Assembly (NCBI RefSeq): GCF_002043005.1
Contig: NZ_CP020330.1
Span: 3,366,001 to 3,430,000 of the forward strand
DNA from: Martelella mediterranea DSM 17316
Lineage (GTDB): Bacteria > Pseudomonadota > Alphaproteobacteria > Rhizobiales > Rhizobiaceae
Reading direction: 5' to 3'
DNA: 64,000 bases
Below are positions 1 through 7,318 of the stretch, piece by piece; the first letter of the stretch is position 1; the number at the start of each line of letters is the position of its first letter. The notes beneath the pieces were generated by a model. It saw only the letters and a list, made by a program, of their open reading frames with translations. It did no database searches and had not been told where the DNA came from. A program made the translations under genes and the position numbers.

Positions 1-1359
1 CAGAATGGATCCGTCGATCGTCTGCCATGCCTCGTCGCTGTCGATGCAGCGCAGCGCGAGAATGACCGCGACGCCCAGCAGCGCCAGAATGCCGATGGGC
101 ATCACGTTGAAAGCGGCGAGCGCGACGATGCCCACAAGGGTCAAGACGGCGATCGGCGCCTGGCGCCGCCGAAACGCGCGACCGCCGGGTTCCGTCACGG
201 AAACGACGTCACCGACCCGCGACAGATCGCTGAACCCTTCGGAGGTGCCCTCGAGAAGCAGCTTGTCGGCGGGACGCAACTGAACATTCGACAAGTCCGG
301 CCCCGCCACGTGACTGGCGCGGTAGGCTCCGAGGACGCGCATGCCCACGCGCCTGCCGAGCGCCAGGTCCGCGATCCTTGCGCCGGAGCTTCTGCGCGAC
401 GGCGATACGATCACTTCGGCGACGCGCAACTCGGCATCTGGCTCCACGCCGACAGATCGCCGCAAGCCGACCTGCAATCCCGCCTGTTCCTCGAAGGTCA
501 GGAGCTCGGAGGTCGGGGCAATCAGTATCACCGCATCTCCCTGCTGGATGACATGTTCGGGCAATCCGCTTCTTTCGATGCTCGTTCCGCGCCGGATGCC
601 AGTGACGCGGACGCCGGTACGCTGAAAATCGCTGACCTCGGAGAGTGCTTTGCCAATCCCGTCATAGTCGGACAGGATGGTGATTTCGGACAGGAAGGGC
701 GTCTCCTCGTTTTCGACGTTCTGATCTGAGTCGCGATGCGGAAGCAGAAACTTGCCGAGCACGAAAACCGAAATGCCGCCGACGATCGCCGAAATAACGC
801 CGACCGGCGCGATCTCAAAAATGGAAAAAGGCTCGAGGCCGTTCTGCTGCGCAACGCCGGCCACCAGAAGATTGGTCGAGGTGCCGATCAAGGTGCAAGT
901 GCCGCCGAGAATGGCCGTGTAGGAAAGCGGTATCAGCAATCGGGTTGGCGCCATGCTGAGGCTTGCCGCGAGGCGCACCACGACCGGAATAAGCACGAGA
1001 ACAACCGGCGTACTGTTCATGAAGGCGGATGCCGATGCCGCCACGACGATGAAGATCGCAATCGCAAGCACCGGATGGGATTTGGCGCGCTCCACGATGA
1101 AGCCGGCAAGAGCATCCAGCACCCCCGTCCTGAGCAGAGCGCCGGACACCACGAACATCGCGCCGATGGTGATCGGGGCCGGACTGGAGAAAACCGCCAT
1201 CACATCATCGGTGGGCACAAGGCCCAGGACGATGAACACCGCGGCGCCGATGACCGCCGTGATATCCGGCGGATATTTTTCGATGGTGAAAGCGACGAAG
1301 AGAAGCCCAAGCAGCACCAGTGCCACGATGGATGGGGAAACGCCGATGAACTCGATCAT
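1..1359 (-). CDS. SLC13-family anion permease with two RCK_C domains (3' end outside window)
   Basis: A membrane transporter of the DASS/SLC13 type, a family that moves divalent anions such as sulfate, phosphate or dicarboxylates. Reading leftward from the ATG at 1359, 453 codons stay open to the window edge, so the C-terminus is missing. Hydrophobic segments fill residues 8-205. SLC13-like motifs are visible at FMNSTP (about 113-118) and GTSTN (about 159-163). Two hydrophilic TrkA-C/RCK_C-like modules lie at about 214-290 and 306-390, followed by renewed hydrophobic segments from 401. This permease-RCK_C-RCK_C-permease layout is typical of bacterial YfbS-type transporters, whose substrates are rarely known. 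The start is supported by GGAG 4 nt upstream. The substrate cannot be inferred here. No gene was found in the 275 bases up to the tRNA. Confidence 0.85.
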   Translation of the reverse strand, partial: MIEFIGVSPSIVALVLLGLLFVAFTIEKYPPDITAVIGAAVFIVLGLVPTDDVMAVFSSPAPITIGAMFVVSGALLRTGVLDALAGFIVERAKSHPVLAIAIFIVVAASASAFMNSTPVVLVLIPVVVRLAASLSMAPTRLLIPLSYTAILGGTCTLIGTSTNLLVAGVAQQNGLEPFSIFEIAPVGVISAIVGGISVFVLGKFLLPHRDSDQNVENEETPFLSEITILSDYDGIGKALSEVSDFQRTGVRVTGIRRGTSIERSGLPEHVIQQGDAVILIAPTSELLTFEEQAGLQVGLRRSVGVEPDAELRVAEVIVSPSRRSSGARIADLALGRRVGMRVLGAYRASHVAGPDLSNVQLRPADKLLLEGTSEGFSDLSRVGDVVSVTEPGGRAFRRRQAPIAVLTLVGIVALAAFNVMPIGILALLGVAVILALRCIDSDEAWQTIDGSIL

Positions 1360-1634
1360 GATTCTCCGTTCTGCTGTCCGGCATGGGAGCAAAGGCCGAT
1401 ATTCATTTCACCGCGTCCCGACAAGCTTAAAACGGGAAACCCACATCGCGTGTTCCATAGGCGCAGTCATCGGGCGCCTCGCGGTCTGCCTGCCGGAAAT
1501 TCCCATAGATCCCGGCCCGCCCGGATTGCGAAGGCGTTCGTGCTGCCGCGTGGCATCTTGCGAAAATAAAGTCACAAAAACGCACGCAGGAAAAGCCATA
1601 ACTTCCTGCAGCATAATGATTTTCTGAGAGAAAA

Positions 1635-1710
<76 letters not shown>

Positions 1711-1855
1711 ACGAGAACGGCGCGTTTGCGTCGTTGGAGGCGCATATAACGGGGATTCGGAGGCTTGTCCAGCGCCGCAGGTGAAATTTTCGGGTTTTCA
1801 TGAGCGACCAAGGACTTGTCGGCGAAAAACTGTCGCTCGCGCCTGTCGGAACGGC

Positions 1856-2764
1856 TCAAAGCAGCGTGCCGCGCGCGACACGGACCGCCTGTCCGCCGAT
1901 CCGGGCCGCGGTGATTTCGCCGGCCGCTCCGGTCTCCAGATTGAGCCGGATATAGGACGGACGGCCCATTTCCACGCCCTGCTCGATGACGAAGGTGTGC
2001 GACCCCTCGCCCGGCGCGTCAAAATGCTGGATCGCGCCCGAAAAGGCCGCGGCCGCCGAGCCGGTCGCCGGGTCCTCCTCGATCGTTTCGGCGGCGAACA
2101 TGCGGACATGGAATTGCGCGTCGTGGCGCACCCCGCCCCTGGTATAGGGATAGGCCCATACCGGCAGGCCGTCGACGAGCGGCGCGAAGGACAGCCATAG
2201 GCGCTGGTCGAATTCGATCTTTTCCGCCACCGAAAGATTGCGCAGCGGGATCATGGCGAAGGGAACGCCGGCCGACCAGATCGTCGGCACGTGATTCTCG
2301 AAGCCGATTTCGGACGGCGAGATGCCAAGCGCATCGGCAAGCTTCTCGCGTGCGATGACCTCCTCGGACCGGCGCGACAGCTTCGGCAGGTCGAATTCCG
2401 CGAAACTAGCGGCCCCCGGCTTGAGCTTCACGGCGCAGCGAACCGGGCCGATCTTTTCCGCCAGAACCGTGACCATATCGATGTCCGCATCCTCGCCGTG
2501 CTGACGCTCGGCAAGCGCGATCGAAGCGCCCACCGTCGGGTGGCCGGCAAACGGCAGTTCCCCGCCGGGCGTGAAAATGCGGACCGCGGCCGAATGCGAC
2601 ACGTGCTCCGGCGCGCTGAGGAAGATCGTCTCCGACAGGTTGAACTCGATGGCGATCGTCTGCATTTCGTCGTCGCTCAGCGCGTCTGCGCCGAAGACAA
2701 CGGCAAGCGGATTGCCCTTGTAGCGCTCGGCCGTGAACACATCATAGATCACATAATCCAGCAT
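1856..2764 (-). CDS. PhzF-family isomerase-like protein
   Basis: 302 aa, the usual length for the PhzF/diaminopimelate-epimerase fold (two similar halves). The N-terminus YDVFTAERYKGNPLAV and the segment NLSETIF are family hallmarks. The glutamate falls at residue 45, matching the catalytic Glu45 of PhzF. GHPTVG (about 96) and DPATGSAAAA (about 230) are the other conserved family loops. PhzF itself isomerises dihydro-hydroxyanthranilate, but most bacterial homologues lie outside phenazine loci and have unknown substrates. No phenazine genes are present here. The gene lies 7 nt downstream of the Nudix gene, and its strong Shine-Dalgarno AGGAGGTGA is formed by the last codons of that gene, so the two are translated from one message. 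Confidence 0.9.
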   Translation of the reverse strand: MLDYVIYDVFTAERYKGNPLAVVFGADALSDDEMQTIAIEFNLSETIFLSAPEHVSHSAAVRIFTPGGELPFAGHPTVGASIALAERQHGEDADIDMVTVLAEKIGPVRCAVKLKPGAASFAEFDLPKLSRRSEEVIAREKLADALGISPSEIGFENHVPTIWSAGVPFAMIPLRNLSVAEKIEFDQRLWLSFAPLVDGLPVWAYPYTRGGVRHDAQFHVRMFAAETIEEDPATGSAAAAFSGAIQHFDAPGEGSHTFVIEQGVEMGRPSYIRLNLETGAAGEITAARIGGQAVRVARGTLL

Positions 2765-2771
2765 TGTCTCG

Positions 2772-3518
2772 TCACCTCCTCAGGCCGCCATCGAAAAACA
2801 GTTCGAGCACGGGCAGCATCGAATAGGCGTAGTCGAACGCATCGCGATTGTCGCGCGTGATCGCCAGAACCGCGTCGATCTCCTGCTCGTCGTCGTGGCG
2901 CATATGCTCTCGCACATTGGCCATAAGATCATCGGCGTCAAGCGTCGCATGGAAAAACCGGTAGAACATGACAGCCTGGCGGAAATGCGCACAGTAATAG
3001 CCCGGCCGGGCTTCAAGGTCATCAAGCCGGAGCCCGGTTTCCTCCGCCGCCTCGCGCGCCATATTGGCGTCGATATCGACGCGGCCGTCGACCACGTCTG
3101 CGGGCTCGAGCGAACCGGACGCGCAATAGACCTTGCCGGCATTGGCGGTGGTGGAACTCATGCGGATCGCGATGATCGCGCCATCGGCCGAGATGATCAC
3201 CGGCATGGCGAAGGAATGAAAGGTCGGCGGGCGCGGCGCCTGCCGCCGCCACCACAGATGATAGGCGTAGGGAACGATCTGGCCGTTGGCGGTCACCGCG
3301 CCGTCTTCAAGGCGCACCTCGTTCAGCGTGATCAGCCGGCCGTTGAACAGGTGCGGATTGGCCGCGACCTCGCGCTCCCAGTTTTCCTGCACCTGCCCGT
3401 CGAAACGGGAAATGCTGGCCGAATCGCCCGCCTCCACCCGGATATCGATCGAGCGCACCGGAAAGGCGCGGCCCTCGGCCGGCCAGTCTTCAGAGATCAG
3501 GGAGTTGAAAGTCTGCAT
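2772..3518 (-). CDS. Nudix-like hydrolase
   Basis: 248 aa. The central part contains a Nudix-box-like segment beginning GSLEP at about residue 132 and continuing to REAAEETGL at about 154-162, matching the REUXEEXGU core. The expected glycine-to-REU spacing is stretched. The family hydrolyses nucleoside diphosphates linked to another moiety. This longer form with an N-terminal beta-rich half (residues 1-110) is found in rhizobial genomes with no assigned substrate. It is first in a two-gene unit with the PhzF-like gene. The start at 3518 is the first ATG in frame and has only a weak GGAA upstream. Function beyond the Nudix fold is not known. Confidence 0.8.
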   Translation of the reverse strand: MQTFNSLISEDWPAEGRAFPVRSIDIRVEAGDSASISRFDGQVQENWEREVAANPHLFNGRLITLNEVRLEDGAVTANGQIVPYAYHLWWRRQAPRPPTFHSFAMPVIISADGAIIAIRMSSTTANAGKVYCASGSLEPADVVDGRVDIDANMAREAAEETGLRLDDLEARPGYYCAHFRQAVMFYRFFHATLDADDLMANVREHMRHDDEQEIDAVLAITRDNRDAFDYAYSMLPVLELFFDGGLRR

Positions 3519-3593
3519 TCGGTTCCGGCTCTATATGCTGGCGCACGGACCAAGAGCCGCGCAAATCAGTTTCATTCAGGAGGGCAGGCTAAG

Positions 3594-3629
3594 ATGCATC
3601 GGCTCGATTTGGAAGCGCGCTTCGCGTGA
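3594..3629 (+). CDS. possible 11-codon leader-type ORF (MHRLDLEARFA)
   Basis: A very short reading frame between the Nudix gene and the mobile block. It is supported only by a strong Shine-Dalgarno-like AGGAGGG at 3578-3584, 9 nt before an ATG, and a TGA at 3627. It has no recognised relative. It could be a leader peptide, a remnant of a gene displaced by the mobile block, or chance. Confidence 0.25.
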   Translation: MHRLDLEARFA

Positions 3630-3681
3630 TTTTGGTATCAAGATGCGGTACGCGGGCTGAACGCGCCCAAGGCTTAACAAG

Positions 3682-3710
3682 AAAAAGCCCAGCGTCGAAA
3701 AACGCCGGGC
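3682..3710 (-). terminator. rho-independent terminator-like hairpin
   Basis: Arms 3687-3695 and 3702-3710 (8 of 9 pairs) around the loop CGAAAA, followed on the minus strand by five U residues (3682-3686). It would stop leftward transcription leaving the first IS110 transposase. Its sequence is nearly the same as part of the palindrome at 6146-6173 on the other side of the mobile block. Confidence 0.75.
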
Positions 3711-3749
3711 CCAGGCTGATTAAAAAGCCCACCCCACTCTCCTCCGTCA

Positions 3750-4685
3750 TCAACTCTGTTGGATGACTTTCTCTGTGAACCTTGCATTGAGGGTCACGAC
3801 GATTTTTCGCATGACTGCTGCGATCGCGACGATTGGCTTTTTGCCGGCTTCGACAAGGCGCTTGTAGAAGGCGGCGAACTCGCCCCTTCCGCGGGCGGCC
3901 TGCATGGCCGGCATGAACAGGATGGTGCGCATGACGGGTCTGCCGCCGCGCATTCTCCGGTAACCGATCTTGTTGCCGCTCTCGTTTGGGTGCGGCGCCA
4001 GGCCGGCCAGCGCCGCCGCCTTCTTTCGATCCAGCGTCCCGAGTTCGGGCATTGTGGCGATCAGGGCGGCGGCGGTTGTCTCCGCGATGCCGGTCATCGC
4101 CATTGCGATGCTGGCCCTGGCTGCAAAGGCTTCGCTGCGCATGAGCATGCGGATTTCCTTGTCGAGCAGCGCGATCTGGCGATTGATGGCAGCGAGCATG
4201 GCCTTGAAGGTGACGGCAAGTTCACGTCCGCCCGGCGCCATGGCGCGGTTTTGCTCGGCGACCCTGATGGCGACCAGATCGGCGCGGCGGCGCACAAGGG
4301 CCTTGAGCCTTGCCTCTTCAGGGTTTTCAGCCTGCCACAGGGACAGGCTTGCCCAGCGTTCCATGCCATAGGCGACCATTTCCCGGGCATCGATCGCATC
4401 GCTCTTGCCGACCCGTCCACGCGAACGAATGAAGGCCTTGAGCCTGCGCGTATCGGCCCGGTGAACGGCAAGGCCGCGCCGCAGGCACTCTTCGATCAGG
4501 ACGGTTTCATACCCGCCGGTGGGTTCGCAGATGACCAGATCTGCCTCGCAGTTTCGCAGGAAGCGACGAATATCCCTGCTGCGATTGGCGATGACGGTGG
4601 CCGGACCGCCGCAGGAAACGGCGATCGTGTCCTTTGCAACGTCGCAACCAAGACAGATGTGCGGAGGGTGATGCAAAACGACCAT
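3750..4685 (-). CDS. IS110-family transposase (RuvC-like DEDD), copy 1
   Basis: 311 aa and complete. The N-terminal DEDD/RuvC-like domain has D15 (CDVAK), E54 (CEPTGGYE) and D96/D99 (KSDAIDA). The C-terminal Transposase_20 domain has ESG with serine about 236, followed by the conserved MRGGRP. These are the residues known to catalyse RNA-guided recombination in IS110 enzymes such as that of IS621. A central helical linker (about 115-185) joins the domains. No frameshift or stop is seen, so it may be active. It differs clearly from the neighbouring copy-2 enzyme, so the two are not a recent tandem duplication. The start ATG at 4685 follows the non-coding region described separately. Confidence 0.93.
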   Translation of the reverse strand: MVVLHHPPHICLGCDVAKDTIAVSCGGPATVIANRSRDIRRFLRNCEADLVICEPTGGYETVLIEECLRRGLAVHRADTRRLKAFIRSRGRVGKSDAIDAREMVAYGMERWASLSLWQAENPEEARLKALVRRRADLVAIRVAEQNRAMAPGGRELAVTFKAMLAAINRQIALLDKEIRMLMRSEAFAARASIAMAMTGIAETTAAALIATMPELGTLDRKKAAALAGLAPHPNESGNKIGYRRMRGGRPVMRTILFMPAMQAARGRGEFAAFYKRLVEAGKKPIVAIAAVMRKIVVTLNARFTEKVIQQS

Positions 4686-4900
4686 GGCGATGCTATCCTT
4701 TCAAGGCATGCTTGGGATTGTTTGCGGGCGTGGCAATCAGCGGCCCAATCAACTCTTCAAGCGGTTGCTCGGTGCAACAGTGACCTTGATGACAGCGGGT
4801 ATTCCACCCAATACTCGGACGGTCGGCTGTTGCAGCAGCTGCGGGCAAGCCAACGGCCCGCAGCTGCATCACAACAATAGCGCAGATCCGACAAACAATC
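4686..4900 (-). ncRNA. candidate bridge-RNA region of IS110 copy 1
   Basis: 215 nt of non-coding DNA upstream of the transposase, the place where IS110-group elements encode their bridge RNA. It contains a strong hairpin: arms 4835-4846 and 4856-4867 pair perfectly over 12 bp around a 9-nt loop. It is extended across a small internal loop by 5 further pairs (4828-4832 with 4872-4876). Known bridge RNAs begin with a stem-loop and continue with two looped stems that pair with donor and target. The later loops were not resolved by eye. The function is inferred from position and structure only. Confidence 0.5.
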
Positions 4901-4967
4901 CTCGGGCTTGAACCGAGGATCCAGGCAGCGTTCTCCGTGTCGCCTGGATCCTCGGGTCAAGCCCGAG
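4901..4967. repeat. long palindromic intergenic repeat between the two IS110 elements
   Basis: Arms 4901-4926 and 4942-4967 match as inverted repeats at 25 of 26 positions around a 15-nt loop. The arm begins CTCGGGCTTG and includes GGATCCAGGC. Palindromes of this wording are frequent between genes in alphaproteobacteria. Here it lies exactly between the two insertion sequences, 18 nt from the stop codon of copy 2, as expected if such palindromes are IS110 targets. Confidence 0.8.
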
Positions 4968-4985
4968 CAACTGTGTGCTTTTCTG

Positions 4986-5927
4986 TCAAGTTGTTTGTGC
5001 ATTGAGGATCGGTCTTTGCTCCCGAATGGCTGTGTTGAGGGCGACGAGGAGCTTTCTGGCGATGGCGACGATCGCGGCTTTGGGTGCCTTGCCGCGGCTT
5101 CGCAGATGGTCGTAGTGCTGTTTCCACCGCCCGGTTCTGATCGCGGCAAGGGCGGCCATGTAGAGGGCATTGCGCACCCGCTTTCGCCCACCCTGGACAT
5201 GGCGTTTGCCGCGCATGAGGCCGGATTCGCGCGCGATCGGCGCCACGCCGGCCAGGGCGGCGATCGCGCGCCGATCGACACGTCCCAGTTCGGGCAGGCT
5301 GGCAAGGATGACGGCGGCGCAAACCGGCCCTACGCCTGCGGCCGAACGCAGCAGCGCCGCGTCCTGGGCGAGGTCGCAGGCGTTCTTGATGGCGCTGACG
5401 ATGCGTCGCTCAAGCGCGCGGATCTGGACGTCGAGCAGGGCGATCACGGCCTCCAGGCTTTCCGTCACCACCGGATCGGCGACGCCCTTCAGGCGGATAC
5501 GTTCGGCCTTGCGCATCGCGACCAACTGGTCGCGGCGGCTGTTGAGGCCCTGAAGCTTCAGCCGTTCGGGCGAAGCCGGGGCGGTGGCCGGCAGGTCGAG
5601 ATTGACGCCGTAAAGCGCCAGCATGCGCGCATCCACCGCATCGGTCTTGGCCAGCATGCCGATGGAGCGGGCAAAGTCCCGGGCGCGGCGGGGATTGGCG
5701 CGATGGAAGGAAAGCTCCGCCTTCTCAAGCGCCCGCACCAATGGCTGGTCCCACGGGGCGGTGGCTTCCAGCACCACGAACGCCCGGTGTTCGAGCGCAA
5801 GGCCGATCAGGGCGGCGATGCCCGCCGAATCGTTGGAAAAGCTGCACGACCTAGCAGCCGGGTGAAGATAAACATCGAGACGCCGACCGGAGACATCGCA
5901 ACCGATCGTGTTTTGTGGCAAGGTCAT
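4986..5927 (-). CDS. IS110-family transposase (RuvC-like DEDD), copy 2
   Basis: 313 aa and complete. The DEDD residues are D11 (GCDVSG), E54 (LEATAPWD) and D96/D99 (KTDAVDA). The C-terminal domain has ESG with serine about 235 and QGGRKRVR. The linker residues 115-185 are helical and charged. It is only distantly similar to copy 1, for example PWDQ replaces GGYE after the catalytic glutamate, so it is a separate IS110 lineage. The start has GGATGGG a few bases upstream. No disabling mutation was seen. Confidence 0.93.
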   Translation of the reverse strand: MTLPQNTIGCDVSGRRLDVYLHPAARSCSFSNDSAGIAALIGLALEHRAFVVLEATAPWDQPLVRALEKAELSFHRANPRRARDFARSIGMLAKTDAVDARMLALYGVNLDLPATAPASPERLKLQGLNSRRDQLVAMRKAERIRLKGVADPVVTESLEAVIALLDVQIRALERRIVSAIKNACDLAQDAALLRSAAGVGPVCAAVILASLPELGRVDRRAIAALAGVAPIARESGLMRGKRHVQGGRKRVRNALYMAALAAIRTGRWKQHYDHLRSRGKAPKAAIVAIARKLLVALNTAIREQRPILNAQTT

Positions 5928-6145
5928 GATCCCATCCTTGTCCTACGGGCTCGGCGCGCCAACGCCGGCCCCGGCAACTGTTCGGGGTGGTTGACGAAAG
6001 GCGGGCGGCGTTTCCAGCTCGGGCACGGTCGCATAACGACCAAGGATGACACGAAACACCGTCCGCCAATCAGACTGCCGCGTTCACGGCAGACGTCAAC
6101 AGACAAGGATGACGCCCGTAAAAGAGGCAGGTTTGTCAACAAAGT
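5928..6145 (-). ncRNA. candidate bridge-RNA region of IS110 copy 2
   Basis: 218 nt of non-coding DNA 5' of the transposase, with two small hairpins: GGTCG/CGACC at 6027-6041 (loop CATAA) and CTGCCG/CGGCAG at 6075-6092 (loop CGTTCA). A 10-nt direct repeat CAAGGATGAC occurs at 6041-6050 and 6104-6113. Position and structure fit an IS110 bridge RNA. The pairing to target or donor was not established. Confidence 0.42.
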
Positions 6146-6173
6146 GGGCCCGGCGTCGAGAGACGCCGGGCCC
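6146..6173 (-). terminator. perfect 12-bp hairpin after the nucleoside-transporter operon
   Basis: Arms 6146-6157 and 6162-6173 pair perfectly over 12 bp around the tetraloop GAGA (GNRA type). It lies 28 nt downstream of the BMP stop codon. The U-run after it is weak (ACTTTGTT), where the similar hairpin at 3682-3710 has a full one, so termination here may be partial. Confidence 0.65.
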
Positions 6174-6201
6174 AGGCTAAGCCAGTTCAGGAAACGAGCC
6201 C

Positions 6202-7278
6202 TTATTCCGACTTCGGCAGCGAGCCTTCCACGCCTTCAACCAGAACGTTGAGGCCGAGCAGCGTGCCGTCGTCGGCTTCTTCGCCTTCAGCAAGCCACGG
6301 CGTGCCGTCCTGCAGGGTAACCGGGCCGGTGAAGGGCTTGAGTTCGCCGGAAATGATTTTCGCTTCAGTCTCTTCGGCGAGTTTCTTCACGTCGTCCGGC
6401 ATGTTGGTGTAGGGCGCCATCGTCAGGATGCCGTCCTTCAGACCATCCCAGCTCTGCTCGGATTCCCAAGTGCCATTCTGAACGGCCTCGACGCGCTTGA
6501 TGTAGTAGGGCGCCCAGGTGTCGATGATGGCGGTAAGCTGGGTTTCCGGCCCGGCTTCGATCATGTCGGAAGCCTGACCGAAGGCCTTGATGCCGCGTTC
6601 GGCGGCGATCTGCATCGGCGCGGTGGTGTCGGTGTGCTGGGCGAGAACGTCGACACCCTGGTCGATCAGCGCCTTGGCGGCATCGGCTTCGCGGCCGGGA
6701 TCGAACCAGGTATTGGCCCAGACCACCTTGGTCTTGAAATCCGGATTGACCGACTGCGCGCCGAGCTGGAAGGCATCGATGCCCATGACCACTTCCGGGA
6801 TCGGGAACGAGCCGATATAGCCGCCAATGCCCGATTCGGAGATCGAGCCGGCGATCACGCCGGAGATATAGCGGCCTTCATAGAAGCGCGAATTGTAGGT
6901 CGCGACATTGTCGGCGGTCTTGAAGCCGGTGGCGTGCTCGAACTTCACGTCCGGATATTTCGCGGCAACCTTCAGCGTCGGCTCCATGAAGCCGAAGGAG
7001 GTGGTGAAGACGATGGTGCAGCCGGACCGCGCCATGCGCTCGATCGCGCGCTCGGCATCCGGGCCTTCCGGCACGTTTTCGATATAGGCGGTTTCGATGT
7101 CGAGCGTGGCCTCAAGCTCCTGCCGCGCGATGTCATGGGCCTGGGTCCAGCCGCCATCGGTTGCCGAGCCGACATAGACGAAGCAGGCCTTGACGTCTTC
7201 CTGGGCGCTGGCGCCGGTTGCATAAAGCCCGGCGATAATCGCCGCCGAGGCGGCCAGTGCGAAGTTCAGCGTTTTCAT
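6202..7278 (-). CDS. BMP-family nucleoside ABC transporter substrate-binding protein
   Basis: 358 aa periplasmic binding protein of the BMP/Med/PnrA family, which binds purine and pyrimidine nucleosides. A signal peptide covers about residues 1-25, ending TGASAQ. The segment FVYVGSATDGGWTQAHD is the family signature after the first strand. Other conserved pieces are FTTSFGFMEP and GIDAFQLGAQSVNP. Unlike spirochaete BmpA there is no lipobox, so the protein should be soluble in the periplasm. It is the last gene of the unit ATPase-permease-permease-BMP, 40 nt after the second permease, with a good GAGGTGAAC ribosome site. In other alphaproteobacteria such units feed nucleoside salvage. The exact ligand cannot be read from the sequence. 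Confidence 0.92.
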   Translation of the reverse strand: MKTLNFALAASAAIIAGLYATGASAQEDVKACFVYVGSATDGGWTQAHDIARQELEATLDIETAYIENVPEGPDAERAIERMARSGCTIVFTTSFGFMEPTLKVAAKYPDVKFEHATGFKTADNVATYNSRFYEGRYISGVIAGSISESGIGGYIGSFPIPEVVMGIDAFQLGAQSVNPDFKTKVVWANTWFDPGREADAAKALIDQGVDVLAQHTDTTAPMQIAAERGIKAFGQASDMIEAGPETQLTAIIDTWAPYYIKRVEAVQNGTWESEQSWDGLKDGILTMAPYTNMPDDVKKLAEETEAKIISGELKPFTGPVTLQDGTPWLAEGEEADDGTLLGLNVLVEGVEGSLPKSE

Positions 7279-7318
7279 CGTTCACCTCATTTGGTTTGAA
7301 GGGTTCAGTCTAATCCGC

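Larger units (their letters stand above)
3711..4900 (-). mobile_element. IS110-family insertion sequence, copy 1 (ends approximate)
   Basis: One transposase gene plus about 215 nt of non-coding DNA on its 5' side and about 40 nt on its 3' side. This is the layout of IS110-group elements, which lack terminal inverted repeats. The limits are set by the flanking palindromes (hairpin ending at 3710, long palindrome starting at 4901) and are inferred. An empty-site comparison would be needed to fix them. Confidence 0.7.
4968..6145 (-). mobile_element. IS110-family insertion sequence, copy 2 (ends approximate)
   Basis: Same layout as copy 1: a short 3' flank, a transposase gene, and about 218 nt of non-coding DNA on the 5' side. 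It is bounded by the palindromes at 4901-4967 and 6146-6173. It stands just beyond the 3' end of the nucleoside-transporter operon, and that operon's coding sequence is not interrupted. The ends are inferred from the flanking palindromes. Confidence 0.7.

Noticed and set aside
4908..6251. A 447-codon plus-strand reading frame over the second IS110 element
   Set aside because: It is antisense to an intact transposase with all catalytic residues and crosses the non-coding and terminator regions.
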